Assembly (NCBI GenBank): GCA_900609035.2
Contig: UXAT02000009.1
Location: 1-64,000 of the forward strand
DNA: 64,000 bases
Direction of reading: 5' to 3'
Source of the DNA: Candidatus Defluviicoccus seviourii
Lineage (GTDB): Bacteria > Pseudomonadota > Alphaproteobacteria > Rhodospirillales > Defluviicoccaceae
Shown: piece by piece, positions 54,718-63,424 of the stretch
Layout of the letters: each line of letters begins with the position of its first letter
Numbering within the stretch: position 1 is the first letter of the stretch
Program-made: the position numbers and the translations under genes
Notes under the pieces: model-generated
Database searches by the model: none
Seen by the model: only the letters and a program-made list of their open reading frames with translations
What the model was told of the DNA's origin: nothing

Positions 54718-57571
54718 TGAACAAGGCCGGACACTGCTCCTCCTGATCACGGCCGCGCTCACGCTTGCCGTGGCAGGCCTGGCCATTCTCCTTGTTTATG
54801 AAGACGCGGTCCGAGGCCGCGAGCGGGCGCTGCAAACGGCCGTGCGGGAACAGGCGCAAGCCTGGGACCAGGCGCTTGCGGAAGCGGTCCCGCCTGCCGC
54901 GGCACCAAGTGCTGCGGAAATCCGGCGCGATGCGCTTCTCGCAACCGCAATCGATCCCGCCGTCTATCGCAGCTTAGGTCCTGACGGCCGGCTGTTCCTG
55001 GTCACCGCGGGTGCCGACGGCAGGCTTGCGGCCTTTGCGCCCGGCGAGCGTGAAGCGACGACAGCGCCGCCGGTTGCAGCGCTGCCGCTCGGCGAAAGCC
55101 TTGTGAGTGCGCTCAGTAGCCCCGTGCGTGAGGGCGGCGGTGGTGGCGGGCCTGTGGGCGTCGTCGTGACCAATGGGGGAGAAGGGCGTGTTATCGCCGT
55201 TTTCCAGCCACTCGCTGCGCCAGGCCTCGCGGTGCTGGCGGAGATCCGCATGCAAACTCTCAGGGCGGACTTCGTGCGCACGGCGCTGATCGTGTTCTCT
55301 GCCGCGACCGTGCCGTTCGCTGGCTTCACCGTCGCCTTTCTGATGTTGAGCAATCGCATCATCCGCCGCGGCCGCGAGGGTGAGGTGCGCTTGCACGAGA
55401 TGTTCGAGAACATGCGCTTAGGGGCCGCCGTCTGCCGGGCTGGCGACGGCGACGATTTTGTCATCACCGCCATCAACAAGAGCGCGGAGCGCATCGATGG
55501 GATCGCCCGCGAAGCCGCGATCGGCCGCAAGATCATCGACGTTCTGCCGTGGATGGATGACACCGGTGTGTTGAACCTCATGCGCCGGGTGCGGCGGACC
55601 GGCGCCGCCGAGCATCTGCCGGCGGCCTTTCATGGCAACCACTACGGCTCCTGCTGGCGCGAGGCGCACGTCTACACCTTGCCGACCGGTGAGATCGTCG
55701 CACTCTACGACGATGTCACCGACCGCAAGCGCGCCGAGGAGAGCCTGCGCGAGAGTGAAGCGCGCTGGCGCTCGATCATCGAGATGCAGTCGGTCGCGAT
55801 TGTCATCGTCGATCACAACCAGGAGATCCGCTACGTCAACAAGGCCGCGGAGGCGCTGTTTCGGCAGGATAGCCACAATCTGATCGGCGTGCCTTTCGGT
55901 TACCCGATCACCGGCGACAATGTCGCCGAGATCGAGATCATCCAACCGCAGCGCGGCATCGCGCGGGCCGAGATGCGGGCGATCCCGATGCGCTGGGGCG
56001 GCGCCGAACATCACCTGTTGTTCATTCAGGATGTCTCTGCCTACAAGCGCGCCCAGGGCGATCTCGGCAAGCTGTTCCAGGCGATCGAACAGAGCCCGTC
56101 TTCGGTGGTTATCACCGACAAGGACGGCCGGATCGAGTACGTCAACCCCAAGTTTACCGAAACGAGCGGTTACACGTACGCTGAGGTGGCCGGCAAGAAC
56201 CCGCGTTTCCTCAAATCCGGTCAGGTTCCGGCGCACGTTTACCAAAAGCTCTGGCATACGATTGCCTCGGGCCAAGTCTGGCGCGGCGAATTCCTCAACC
56301 GCAAGAAGAGCGGCGATCTCTACTGGGAGACGGTGGCGATCGCCCCCATCCGCGATCCAAGCAATCGCATTACTCACTACGTCGGCATGAAGGAGGACGT
56401 CACCGAGCGCAAGCGGACGGAGGAGCAGCTCCGCGTCGCGCAACGCCTCGAGGTGATCGGCCAGCTAACGGGCGGCATCGCGCACGACTTCAACAACCTC
56501 CTGGGCATCATCGTCGGCAATCTGCAGTTGTTGGAGGAAAAGCCGTCGCTTGACGGCGAGTCGCGCGAACTGATCGCCGATGCCATCTGGTCGGCGGAGC
56601 GGGGCGCGCAGCTGACCCATAGGCTGCTCGCCTTTTCGCGCCGGCAGCGCCTGCATCCTACCGTGCTCGACCTCAACCACGTCTTGCGCGAGATGACTGA
56701 ACTCTTGCGGCGGACGCTCGGCGACAAGATCGAGATCCGGGAAAACCTCGCGGCCGAGCTCGGCAAGACCAAGATCGACCGGGCGCAGCTGGAGAGCGCG
56801 GTCTTGAACCTCGTGGTCAACGCCCGCGATGCGATGCCGGATGGTGGAACCCTGACCATCAGTACCGAGAATGTCCTGCTGACGGAAACGAGTGAGCCCG
56901 AGATCGATCTCGTCGGGGCCGGCGCCTACGTGATGATCGTTGTTGCCGACACCGGCGCCGGCATGCCGCCCGACGTCCTCGAGCGCATTTTCGAGCCCTT
57001 TTTCACCACCAAGAAGGTGGGCCAGGGCAGCGGCCTCGGTCTCAGCATGGTCTACGGCTTCGTGCACCAGTCCGACGGCCATATTGTCGTCGACAGCACG
57101 GTCGGCAGCGGTACGACGGTCAAGCTCTACCTGCCTCGGCTCGAATCCCTGCCGGTTCCGGAAGCGGAGCGTTCGCCTGCGGCCCGGCGGCATGGCCGAG
57201 GCGGTGGCGAGACGATCCTCGTCGTCGAGGATGACGATCCCGTCCGTCGCAGCACATCGAGCGTGCTCACCAAGCATGGCTATCGCGTGTTGCAGGCCGC
57301 AACAGCGCAAGACGCGATCGAAATCGCGCGGCAGGAAAGCCGGCTCGACCTGATCTTTACCGATGTCATCCTGCCGGGCGACATTATGGGGATTGAGCTG
57401 GCACAGCAGGTGATTGCCGAAAGGCCGCATATCCGGGTTCTGCTCACCTCCGGCTACGCACCGACGGCTTTTTTCAGCAAAGTCGGCCTCGACGAGGTGC
57501 CGCCGTTCCTGCCCAAGCCCTATCGTCACGACGAGCTGACCGCAAAGATCCGCGACGTTCTCGACCAGTGA
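54710..57571 (+). CDS. Membrane hybrid histidine kinase with PAS domains and receiver
   Basis: The 953-residue protein has membrane segments at about 7-27 ([20 protein letters not shown]) and 185-210. They bracket an extracytoplasmic sensor region with a [12 protein letters not shown] glycine run. Three PAS domains follow (about 225-345, 350-450 and 455-575). The kinase core has [20 protein letters not shown] (His about 590), [14 protein letters not shown] and [19 protein letters not shown]-terminal receiver (about 833-953) has [22 protein letters not shown] and [11 protein letters not shown]. It overlaps the response-regulator gene and ends one base before the next start. Confidence 0.9.
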   Translation: MSDEQGRTLLLLITAALTLAVAGLAILLVYEDAVRGRERALQTAVREQAQAWDQALAEAVPPAAAPSAAEIRRDALLATAIDPAVYRSLGPDGRLFLVTAGADGRLAAFAPGEREATTAPPVAALPLGESLVSALSSPVREGGGGGGPVGVVVTNGGEGRVIAVFQPLAAPGLAVLAEIRMQTLRADFVRTALIVFSAATVPFAGFTVAFLMLSNRIIRRGREGEVRLHEMFENMRLGAAVCRAGDGDDFVITAINKSAERIDGIAREAAIGRKIIDVLPWMDDTGVLNLMRRVRRTGAAEHLPAAFHGNHYGSCWREAHVYTLPTGEIVALYDDVTDRKRAEESLRESEARWRSIIEMQSVAIVIVDHNQEIRYVNKAAEALFRQDSHNLIGVPFGYPITGDNVAEIEIIQPQRGIARAEMRAIPMRWGGAEHHLLFIQDVSAYKRAQGDLGKLFQAIEQSPSSVVITDKDGRIEYVNPKFTETSGYTYAEVAGKNPRFLKSGQVPAHVYQKLWHTIASGQVWRGEFLNRKKSGDLYWETVAIAPIRDPSNRITHYVGMKEDVTERKRTEEQLRVAQRLEVIGQLTGGIAHDFNNLLGIIVGNLQLLEEKPSLDGESRELIADAIWSAERGAQLTHRLLAFSRRQRLHPTVLDLNHVLREMTELLRRTLGDKIEIRENLAAELGKTKIDRAQLESAVLNLVVNARDAMPDGGTLTISTENVLLTETSEPEIDLVGAGAYVMIVVADTGAGMPPDVLERIFEPFFTTKKVGQGSGLGLSMVYGFVHQSDGHIVVDSTVGSGTTVKLYLPRLESLPVPEAERSPAARRHGRGGGETILVVEDDDPVRRSTSSVLTKHGYRVLQAATAQDAIEIARQESRLDLIFTDVILPGDIMGIELAQQVIAERPHIRVLLTSGYAPTAFFSKVGLDEVPPFLPKPYRHDELTAKIRDVLDQ

Positions 57572-57572
57572 G

Positions 57573-60083
57573 ATGGCGCCTGCCGACGCCCGGACCGCGA
57601 CGATGCAGGGTGGCTCCCCGCTTTCAAGCGGCTCGGCGCCGCCCACGGTGCGGGTCGCCACGTTCAATGTGTCGTTGAGCCGGCCAGCCCAAGGCCAACT
57701 GATCGATGAACTCGCGAGCGGCGATAGTGCCCAGGCCCGGGCGGTTGCGGAGATTATCCAGCGGGTCCGTCCGGATGTCGTGCTGATCAGCGAGTTCGAT
57801 CACGACGCAAACGGCACGGCGGAGGCGCTGTTGCAGGCACGCTACCTCTCCCGCGGTCAGAATGGGGCGGCGCCGATCACCTATCCGTACGTCTTCCAAG
57901 CCGAGGTGAACACCGGCATCGCATCCGGCTTCGATCTTGATCGCAACGGCAGCGCCGTGCAGCGGCCCGGAGTGCCCGGTTACGCCAACGATGCTTGGGG
58001 CTTCGGTGCCTTTCCCGGCCAGTTCGGCATGCTCTTGTTATCGAAGTATCCGATCCTCAGCGATCAGGTGCGAACGTTCCGGCAGTTCCGGTGGCAGGAG
58101 ATGCCGGATGCGCTGATCCCCGACGATCCCGCCACGCCGGCGCCGGCCGACTGGTATGCGGGGCAAGCGCTGGCACTGCAGCCGCTCTCCTCCAAGAGCC
58201 ATTGGGACGTGCCGGTGCGGATCGAGGGCGAGATAGTGCACATCCTGGCGGCGCACCCGACGCCGCCGGTCTTCGACGGCGCGGAAGACCGCAATGGCCG
58301 TCGCAACCACGATGAAATCCGTTTTCTTGCCGACTACGTGACGCCCGGCCGCGATGGCTACATCACCGATGACAATGGCCGCTCGGGCGGTCTTGGCGCG
58401 GGCGAGCGGTTCATCATCGTAGGTGATTTGAACGCCGACCCGATTGACGGCGACAGCACAGGCCGCGCCATGAACCAGCTCCTGCACCACCCGCTGATCA
58501 ACTCTGGCTTCACGCCGGTTAGCCAAGGCGCTGCCGAGGCCGCCCGTGCGCAGGGCGGTGTCAATGCGAAACAGAAGGGAGATCCGGCCGCCGATACCGC
58601 CGACTTCCAGGACCGTACGGTCGGCAACCTGCGCCTTGATTATGTGCTGCCGTCGGTTGCCGGGCTTACGGTCGAGGGCGCGGGCGTCTTCTGGCCGGAA
58701 CGCGCGGATCCGTGTCATCGCCTGATCGGCAGCACCGATACCGGACGGGCGGGACGCGATGTGGTCAGTTCCGACCACCGCCTGGTCTGGGCTGACCTGA
58801 GGGTTACGGGGAGTTCGGACGAGTCTCCGCGAACGAGTATCCAGGGCCTGACGTTCCTGGGTGAGGCGCAATTCCCGACCGGCTTCGCCTTCGGCGGCAC
58901 GACCGTGGGCGGGCTCTCCGGGCTCACCTATGACGTTGCGCGCGGCGTCTACTATGCGCTTTCCGACGACCGCAGCCAGATCAACAGCGCCCGCTTCTAC
59001 ACGCTGACGATCGACCTGAGCGACGGCGGCCTCGATGCTGGCGACGTCGTTTTCACCGCCGTCACGACGTTGCACGGCCGCGATGGCGAACCGTACCGTG
59101 AAGGCAGCGTCGATCCGGAAGGCATTGCGCTGAAGAGCCCCGGCACGCTTGTCATCGCCTCGGAAGGCGATACGGCGGAAGGTATCCCGCCGTTCGTACG
59201 CTCATTCACGCTCGACGGCGGCGAGCAGGCAGCACTGGCCGTGCCGGCCAAGTTCTTGCCCGATGCCGAGCGGACGCAAGGCGTGCGCAACAATCTGGCA
59301 TTCGAGAGCCTGACGCTTACGCCGGATGGCCGTCATCTGTTCACCGCCAACGAGAACGCCTTGGTGCAGGACGGCCCGGAGGCCACGCTGGCTGCGGGAA
59401 GCCCGGTGCGGATCGTCAAGTTCGACACGGCGAGCGGAAAGCCGGTCGCGGAATACCTCTACCGCACGCAGCCCATCGCCGTGGCGCCCGTCGTTCCGTT
59501 TGCGCCGGCCGGCAATGGCCTGTCCGAGCTGCTCGCCCTCGATAATGCTGGCACGCTCTTGGCTCTGGAGCGGGGCTATTCCGCCGGCTTCGGGATCACC
59601 GCGCGCCTGTTCGCAATCGAAACCCAAGGGGCAGCCGACATTGCGGCGATGGAATCGCTTGCCGGCAGCGACGGCGTACCGGCAGTCGACAAGCGCCTCG
59701 TCTTTGACTTTGCAGCCCTTGGGCTCCCGCTCGACAACCTCGAAGCGATGACTTTCGGTCCTCCCCTGGCGGATGGCCGGCAGACGCTGATCGTCGTCAG
59801 CGACAACAACTTCAATCCGAAACAGTTCACGCAAGTCCTTGCGTTTGCCATCGAGACAGGGGCTGACCAGCCGGCCGAAGCGGCACCCGGCGGCGAAGAT
59901 GGCCGGCACGCAGACGCTCTGCCCGAGGCGGCCGGCGCCGGGGAAGACTTGGGGCCGCCGGGCTGGGACGGCGCGGCTGTCAATGCCGCCGCGGCAGAGG
60001 GGCTGATCGCAACCATCGCGGGACCAACGGTGGAAGGCGGGGCTGTGCCCGCAACCAGTGGCGAGGCCGACTTCCTTATGTGA
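57573..60083 (+). CDS. Fusion of endonuclease/exonuclease/phosphatase and phytase-esterase-like domains
   Basis: The 836-residue protein joins two families. The N-terminal EEP domain (about 25-415) shows VRVATFNVSLSR, PDVVLISEFDHDANGTAEAL, FIIVGDLNADPIDGDS, NLRLDYVLPS and VVSSDHRLVWADL. The second half (about 430-770) resembles the esterase-like domain of phytase: VGGLSGLTYDVARGVYYALS, SVDPEGIALKSPGTLVIASE and LDNLEAMTFGPPLADGRQTL. There is no Sec signal. The extreme C-terminus is EADFLM, an acidic residue then hydrophobic residues, as at the end of many type I secretion substrates. A role in scavenging phosphate from nucleic acids and phytate-like esters is inferred. Confidence 0.8.
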   Translation: MAPADARTATMQGGSPLSSGSAPPTVRVATFNVSLSRPAQGQLIDELASGDSAQARAVAEIIQRVRPDVVLISEFDHDANGTAEALLQARYLSRGQNGAAPITYPYVFQAEVNTGIASGFDLDRNGSAVQRPGVPGYANDAWGFGAFPGQFGMLLLSKYPILSDQVRTFRQFRWQEMPDALIPDDPATPAPADWYAGQALALQPLSSKSHWDVPVRIEGEIVHILAAHPTPPVFDGAEDRNGRRNHDEIRFLADYVTPGRDGYITDDNGRSGGLGAGERFIIVGDLNADPIDGDSTGRAMNQLLHHPLINSGFTPVSQGAAEAARAQGGVNAKQKGDPAADTADFQDRTVGNLRLDYVLPSVAGLTVEGAGVFWPERADPCHRLIGSTDTGRAGRDVVSSDHRLVWADLRVTGSSDESPRTSIQGLTFLGEAQFPTGFAFGGTTVGGLSGLTYDVARGVYYALSDDRSQINSARFYTLTIDLSDGGLDAGDVVFTAVTTLHGRDGEPYREGSVDPEGIALKSPGTLVIASEGDTAEGIPPFVRSFTLDGGEQAALAVPAKFLPDAERTQGVRNNLAFESLTLTPDGRHLFTANENALVQDGPEATLAAGSPVRIVKFDTASGKPVAEYLYRTQPIAVAPVVPFAPAGNGLSELLALDNAGTLLALERGYSAGFGITARLFAIETQGAADIAAMESLAGSDGVPAVDKRLVFDFAALGLPLDNLEAMTFGPPLADGRQTLIVVSDNNFNPKQFTQVLAFAIETGADQPAEAAPGGEDGRHADALPEAAGAGEDLGPPGWDGAAVNAAAAEGLIATIAGPTVEGGAVPATSGEADFLM

Positions 60084-60172
60084 GTGGTGCCCGCAGCGGC
60101 GAAAGGCCTTGACCCTTCAGGTGCGGCCAGCCATGAACAGCAGCGAGACGATAAAACAGCGAAGGCGATCGG

Positions 60173-60391
60173 ATGGCGAAGGAGGAGGTTCTCGAGTTCA
60201 CCGGTGTTGTCACGGAGTTGCTGCCGAACGCGATGTTTCGCGTCAGGCTCGATAACAACCACGAGATCCTTGCGCACACGGCCGGGAAGATGCGCAAGAA
60301 CCGCATCCGCGTCCTGGCGGGCGACAAGGTGAGCGTGGAGATGACGCCCTACGATCTGACCAAGGGTCGGATTACATTCCGCTTCAAGTGA
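60173..60391 (+). CDS. infA: Translation initiation factor IF-1
   Basis: The 72-residue S1-like beta-barrel reads [20 protein letters not shown], then [40 protein letters not shown] and [11 protein letters not shown]. It matches IF-1 over its whole length. The factor binds the ribosomal A site during initiation. It heads a tight run with maf, rng and yacG, an arrangement I associate with alphaproteobacteria. Confidence 0.97.
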   Translation: MAKEEVLEFTGVVTELLPNAMFRVRLDNNHEILAHTAGKMRKNRIRVLAGDKVSVEMTPYDLTKGRITFRFK

Positions 60392-60443
60392 TGCTGGCGT
60401 GCGCCCGGCTGGAGACGATCGGAACAAGCCGCGGCGAGAACGT

Positions 60444-61052
60444 GTGCCACCCTCGCCGCTGATCCTCGCTTCGGCCTCGCCGCGTCGGCGCGCGCTGCTT
60501 GAGCAGATCGGTTTTGTCCCCGACCGGATCATGGACGCTGGCATCGATGAACAGCCGCGGCCGCGCGAGCTGCCCCGGGCGCTGGCGTTGCGCCTGGCGG
60601 TTGCCAAGGCGGAAGCAGTCGCCACGTCCTTTCCGCAAGCCGTCGTGCTCGGCGCCGATACGGTCGTCGCCCGCGGCCGCCGCATCTTGCCGAAACCGGC
60701 GAGCGCCGAGGAGGCCGCCGCCTGCCTCCAGCTACTGTCTGGCGCCCGCCATCGGGTCTACGGCGGCATCGCCGTCTGCGCCCAAGGCGGCCGCCGCGCG
60801 GTCCGGCTGGTGACGACGGCGGTCGCTTTCAAGCGGCTAACGGCGGACGAGATTGCCCGCTATCTCGCCAGCGGCGAATGGAGCGGGAAGGCCGGCGGTT
60901 ACGCCATCCAGGGCTTGGCGGCGGCGTTCGTGCGCCAGATCACCGGCTCCTACACCAACGTCGTCGGCCTTTCGCTGTTCGAAACCGCGCAGCTTCTGAC
61001 CGGCTTTGGCGTGCAGCCGCGTCCGCCGGTCGCGGCGTCCGAGGATTCCTGA
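60444..61052 (+). CDS. maf: Maf-family nucleotide pyrophosphatase
   Basis: Maf proteins hydrolyse non-canonical or modified NTPs. The N-terminus LILASASPRRRALLEQIGF is diagnostic. Later come VVLGADTVVARGRRILPKP (about 80-98) and GEWSGKAGGYAIQGLAAAFV (about 145-164). I chose GTG 60444, which begins shortly before the conserved ASASPRR; GTG 60399 would add 15 residues without homology. The stop overlaps the next start by one base (TGATG). Length is 202 residues. Confidence 0.88.
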   Translation: MPPSPLILASASPRRRALLEQIGFVPDRIMDAGIDEQPRPRELPRALALRLAVAKAEAVATSFPQAVVLGADTVVARGRRILPKPASAEEAAACLQLLSGARHRVYGGIAVCAQGGRRAVRLVTTAVAFKRLTADEIARYLASGEWSGKAGGYAIQGLAAAFVRQITGSYTNVVGLSLFETAQLLTGFGVQPRPPVAASEDS

Positions 61053-62314
61053 TGCCGGCGCCGGATACGATCGTCGTTTCGGCGCTGCCGGGCGATCGCC
61101 GCGTTGCCTGGCTCGTGGACGGTGTGCTGGTCCGCTATGCGCTTGACGCGGGGACGGACGCTAGTGGCTCGGCAAGCGGCCAGGCTGGCGTCCGCGCCGG
61201 GGACACCATCCTCGGTCGCGTCATCCGCGTGCACGCCGGCCTTGCCGCTGCCTTCATCGACATCGGCGATGCCCGCGCTGGCTTCTTGATGCTGCACGAC
61301 GGTCCCGCACGCGCGGAGGGTGGGCGGCGGGCATTGGCCGAGGGCGATCGCGTTCTCGTGCAGGTGACCCGGGCGCCGGAAGGCAGCAAGGGGGCGAAGT
61401 TGAGCGGACGCTTTCGCCCCGAAGGCCAGGCGCTGGCGCTGGCGGCGGAAGCCGCGGCGGCAAACACCCGCCCGCCTGCTGTCCTGCAGCGGGCGCCGGA
61501 CGCGTTTAAGAGCGCGCTCAGCGAGTGCCTGCATCCCGGCCTTACCCGCGTTGTCGTCGATGATCTCGCCAGCGCAGCGGCTGTGCGTGCCGCCTGTCCG
61601 GAGCTTTCCGAGCGCATCGAGATCCCGCTCCTCGGCCCGCCGCCGTTTGCTGCGTTCGGCATCGCGGAGCAGTTGGAAGCGGCGCTGAAGCCGACGCTGG
61701 CACTGCCTTCCGGCGGAGCGCTGACCATCAGCGAAACGCCCGCCCTGGTCGCGGTCGATGTCGATGCTGGCGCCACTGTAGCCGGCGATGCCGCGGCGAC
61801 GGCGCTCGCTGTCAACTTAGAAGCGATCTCGGCGCTCAAGGCAGCGCTGAACTTGCGCGCGCTCGGCGGCCACATCGTCATCGATGCAGTGCCTATGCGA
61901 GGTAAGCACGACCGTGAACACGTTCTGGCGGAATTGCGCGCGGCATTCGCTTTCGAGGCGCTGCAGACGGACATCGGCGGCTTTACGCGGTTCGGCCTGA
62001 TCGAGCTGACGCGCGCGCGGGTGGGGCCGTCGCTGCGCCAGCAGCTTGGGCGCGCGTGCGACCCGTGCGGAGGCAGTGGTATTGTGCTCAAGCCCGCCGT
62101 CGCGGCTGGCGATGCGCTGCGGGCGGCCGTCGCTGAAGCGCGGCTGAGCCCCGGCCTTGCGCCGGTGATCGCGGCGCCAACGCCCGTCATTGAAGCCCTG
62201 CGCCGGCCAATGGCGGCCGCGCGTGTCGCGTGTGAAGCCCGCCTCGGCCGCACCATCGGGCTGAAGGAGACGGATGCGATCGGTCCCGCCTGCTTTCGCA
62301 TCGAGGCGGCGTGA
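61052..62314 (+). CDS. rng: Short RNase E/G family protein
   Basis: The 420-residue protein has an S1-like region (about 50-115: ILGRVIRVHAGLAAAFIDIG). The RNase E/G catalytic region includes ALVAVDVDAGA (about 230) and GGHIVIDAVPMRGKHDREHV. The zinc-link-like CDPCGGSG lies near residue 345. In E. coli RNase E the metal ligands are D303, N305 and D346. Here both Asp are present but the Asn position is Asp (DVDAG). It may still bind metal. Small RNase G-like proteins in maf-rng-yacG order are known in alphaproteobacteria. RNA processing is the family role. Confidence 0.82.
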   Translation: MPAPDTIVVSALPGDRRVAWLVDGVLVRYALDAGTDASGSASGQAGVRAGDTILGRVIRVHAGLAAAFIDIGDARAGFLMLHDGPARAEGGRRALAEGDRVLVQVTRAPEGSKGAKLSGRFRPEGQALALAAEAAAANTRPPAVLQRAPDAFKSALSECLHPGLTRVVVDDLASAAAVRAACPELSERIEIPLLGPPPFAAFGIAEQLEAALKPTLALPSGGALTISETPALVAVDVDAGATVAGDAAATALAVNLEAISALKAALNLRALGGHIVIDAVPMRGKHDREHVLAELRAAFAFEALQTDIGGFTRFGLIELTRARVGPSLRQQLGRACDPCGGSGIVLKPAVAAGDALRAAVAEARLSPGLAPVIAAPTPVIEALRRPMAAARVACEARLGRTIGLKETDAIGPACFRIEAA

Positions 62315-62361
62315 GGCCTGGCCCGGGACGCCCAACGCGAGACGGCTATGGAGGAGGTGTG

Positions 62362-62583
62362 ATGACCGCGTGCAAGGATGCGCATGAGGCGGCTCGGCAG
62401 CGCGCGGCGCCCCGCTGTCCCGTCTGCGGCCGGCCGCGGATGGACCGCTGGCGGCCGTTCTGCTCCAAGCGCTGCGCCGACGTCGACCTTGGCCGTTGGC
62501 TGGGGGAAGTGTATCGGATTCCGGCCGTCGAGGCAGCCGACGAGGACGACGACGCGCGCGCAATGGGTCCCGAGGAGACGTAA
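62362..62583 (+). CDS. yacG: DNA gyrase inhibitor YacG
   Basis: The 73-residue protein has the four zinc Cys in CPVCGRPRMDRWRPFCSKRC, followed by ADVDLGRWLGEVYRIP and an acidic tail. YacG binds the GyrB C-terminal region and inhibits gyrase. I chose ATG 62362 because GGAGGAGG lies upstream; the 17 earlier residues of the open frame are not homologous. It ends the infA-maf-rng run. Confidence 0.92.
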   Translation: MTACKDAHEAARQRAAPRCPVCGRPRMDRWRPFCSKRCADVDLGRWLGEVYRIPAVEAADEDDDARAMGPEET

Positions 62584-62694
62584 GGATCCGCGGCGGCCAG
62601 GCTGGACAAGCGCAGGGCCCTGTTGCTATACGTCCGGGCTTCCCCGCACAAGGCCAACGGTGCCGGGAACAGCGAGCTTGTCCGCGCGCGTATT

Positions 62695-62770
62695 GCCCAG
62701 GTAGCTCAGTTGGTAGAGCACATGACTGAAAATCATGGTGTCGGTGGTTCAATTCCGCCCCTGGGCACCA
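62695..62770 (+). tRNA. tRNA-Phe (GAA)
   Basis: The 76-base gene has the acceptor GCCCAGG pairing with CCTGGGC. The D-arm is GCTCAGTTGGTAGAGC, the anticodon loop CTGAAAA (anticodon GAA), and the T-arm CGGTGG-TTCAATT-CCGCC. The CCA is encoded. An IS5 remnant begins within about 100 bases of its 3' end. Confidence 0.96.
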
Positions 62771-62863
62771 TCAAATCAAAGAGTTAAGGCGCGGACCTCT
62801 CCAAGAACCTGTTGTCCAGGGGGTTGATGGCTGACGCACTGCTCCTGTGAGCCGTGTGAGGCT

Positions 62864-63100
62864 GTGATGGCGGATCAGCGGGGTTTTTTCGGTCTCGACG
62901 AGCGGTATCGGGCGTTGCCAGCGGCGGGGGATCCGCTGGAGCGGCTGGCGTCGATGGTCGACGTCGCGGTGTTCCGCACCGAGCTCGACGGGGCCTTGGC
63001 GCGCGCGGACAGACGCTTCTCCCTCTCGTCCGCGCCGGTATCTCCGAGCCGGCGACCATCGCACCTTGAGCGCCAACACAAGCCTAACCGAGCCTCATAA
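62864..63100 (+). pseudogene. Truncated IS5-family transposase
   Basis: The first 50 residues (ADQRGFFGLDERYRALPAAG, DPLERLASMVDVAVFRTELD, GALARADR) match the N-terminus of IS5-group transposases common in alphaproteobacteria. After DRR the sequence no longer follows the family, where GGRPPYDPVLMFK is expected. The catalytic DDE core is absent. Terminal inverted repeats were not found. It is a dead fragment next to tRNA-Phe. Confidence 0.75.
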
Positions 63101-63230
63101 CCGCGTTCCTCCCCGTTATTCGAGGGACGCTTGCGCCGTATATGAGATTCCTATGCGCTGCGGCTTCGTTCCCCATCGTTTCCTTACGCGTGCTCGTGCC
63201 ATCGTCGGGTGAAACGAAGGAGGGCTCGTG

Positions 63231-63314
63231 ATGCTTGATGTCCTTGCTCTGGCTGCTGTCGCCGCGGCATTCGCGGCTACAGTTGCTTATGCGTACCTGT
63301 GCGAGCGGCTGTGA
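63231..63314 (+). CDS. 27-residue membrane peptide upstream of kdpF
   Basis: ATG 63231 (with GTG 63228 just before) follows AAGGAGGG. It encodes MLDVLALAAVAAAFAATVAY then AYLCERL, a single membrane helix with a charged end. Short open frames of this type (hydrophobic stretch ending C-E/D-R-L) occur just before kdpF in other proteobacteria, as I recall. Its stop overlaps a GTG that is in frame with kdpF (GTGA). It may be a further small Kdp subunit or a leader peptide. Confidence 0.6.
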   Translation: MLDVLALAAVAAAFAATVAYAYLCERL

Positions 63315-63322
63315 GCGATCCC

Positions 63323-63412
63323 ATGCTGATCGATTACGTACTCAGTGGCGGCGTGGCGCTGGTCCTTCTCGCCTATCTCGTGTTCGCTCTCGTTCGGCCT
63401 GAGCGGTTCTGA
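63323..63412 (+). CDS. kdpF: Potassium-transport ATPase small subunit KdpF
   Basis: The 29-residue product MLIDYVLSGGVALVLLAYLV then FALVRPERF has the KdpF pattern of one membrane helix ending in L-x-x-PERF. KdpF stabilises the KdpFABC complex at the KdpA-lipid interface. An in-frame GTG at 63311 would add four residues and couple it to the preceding small gene. kdpA follows after 12 bases. Confidence 0.88.
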   Translation: MLIDYVLSGGVALVLLAYLVFALVRPERF

Positions 63413-63424
63413 GGGAGTTGGGAC

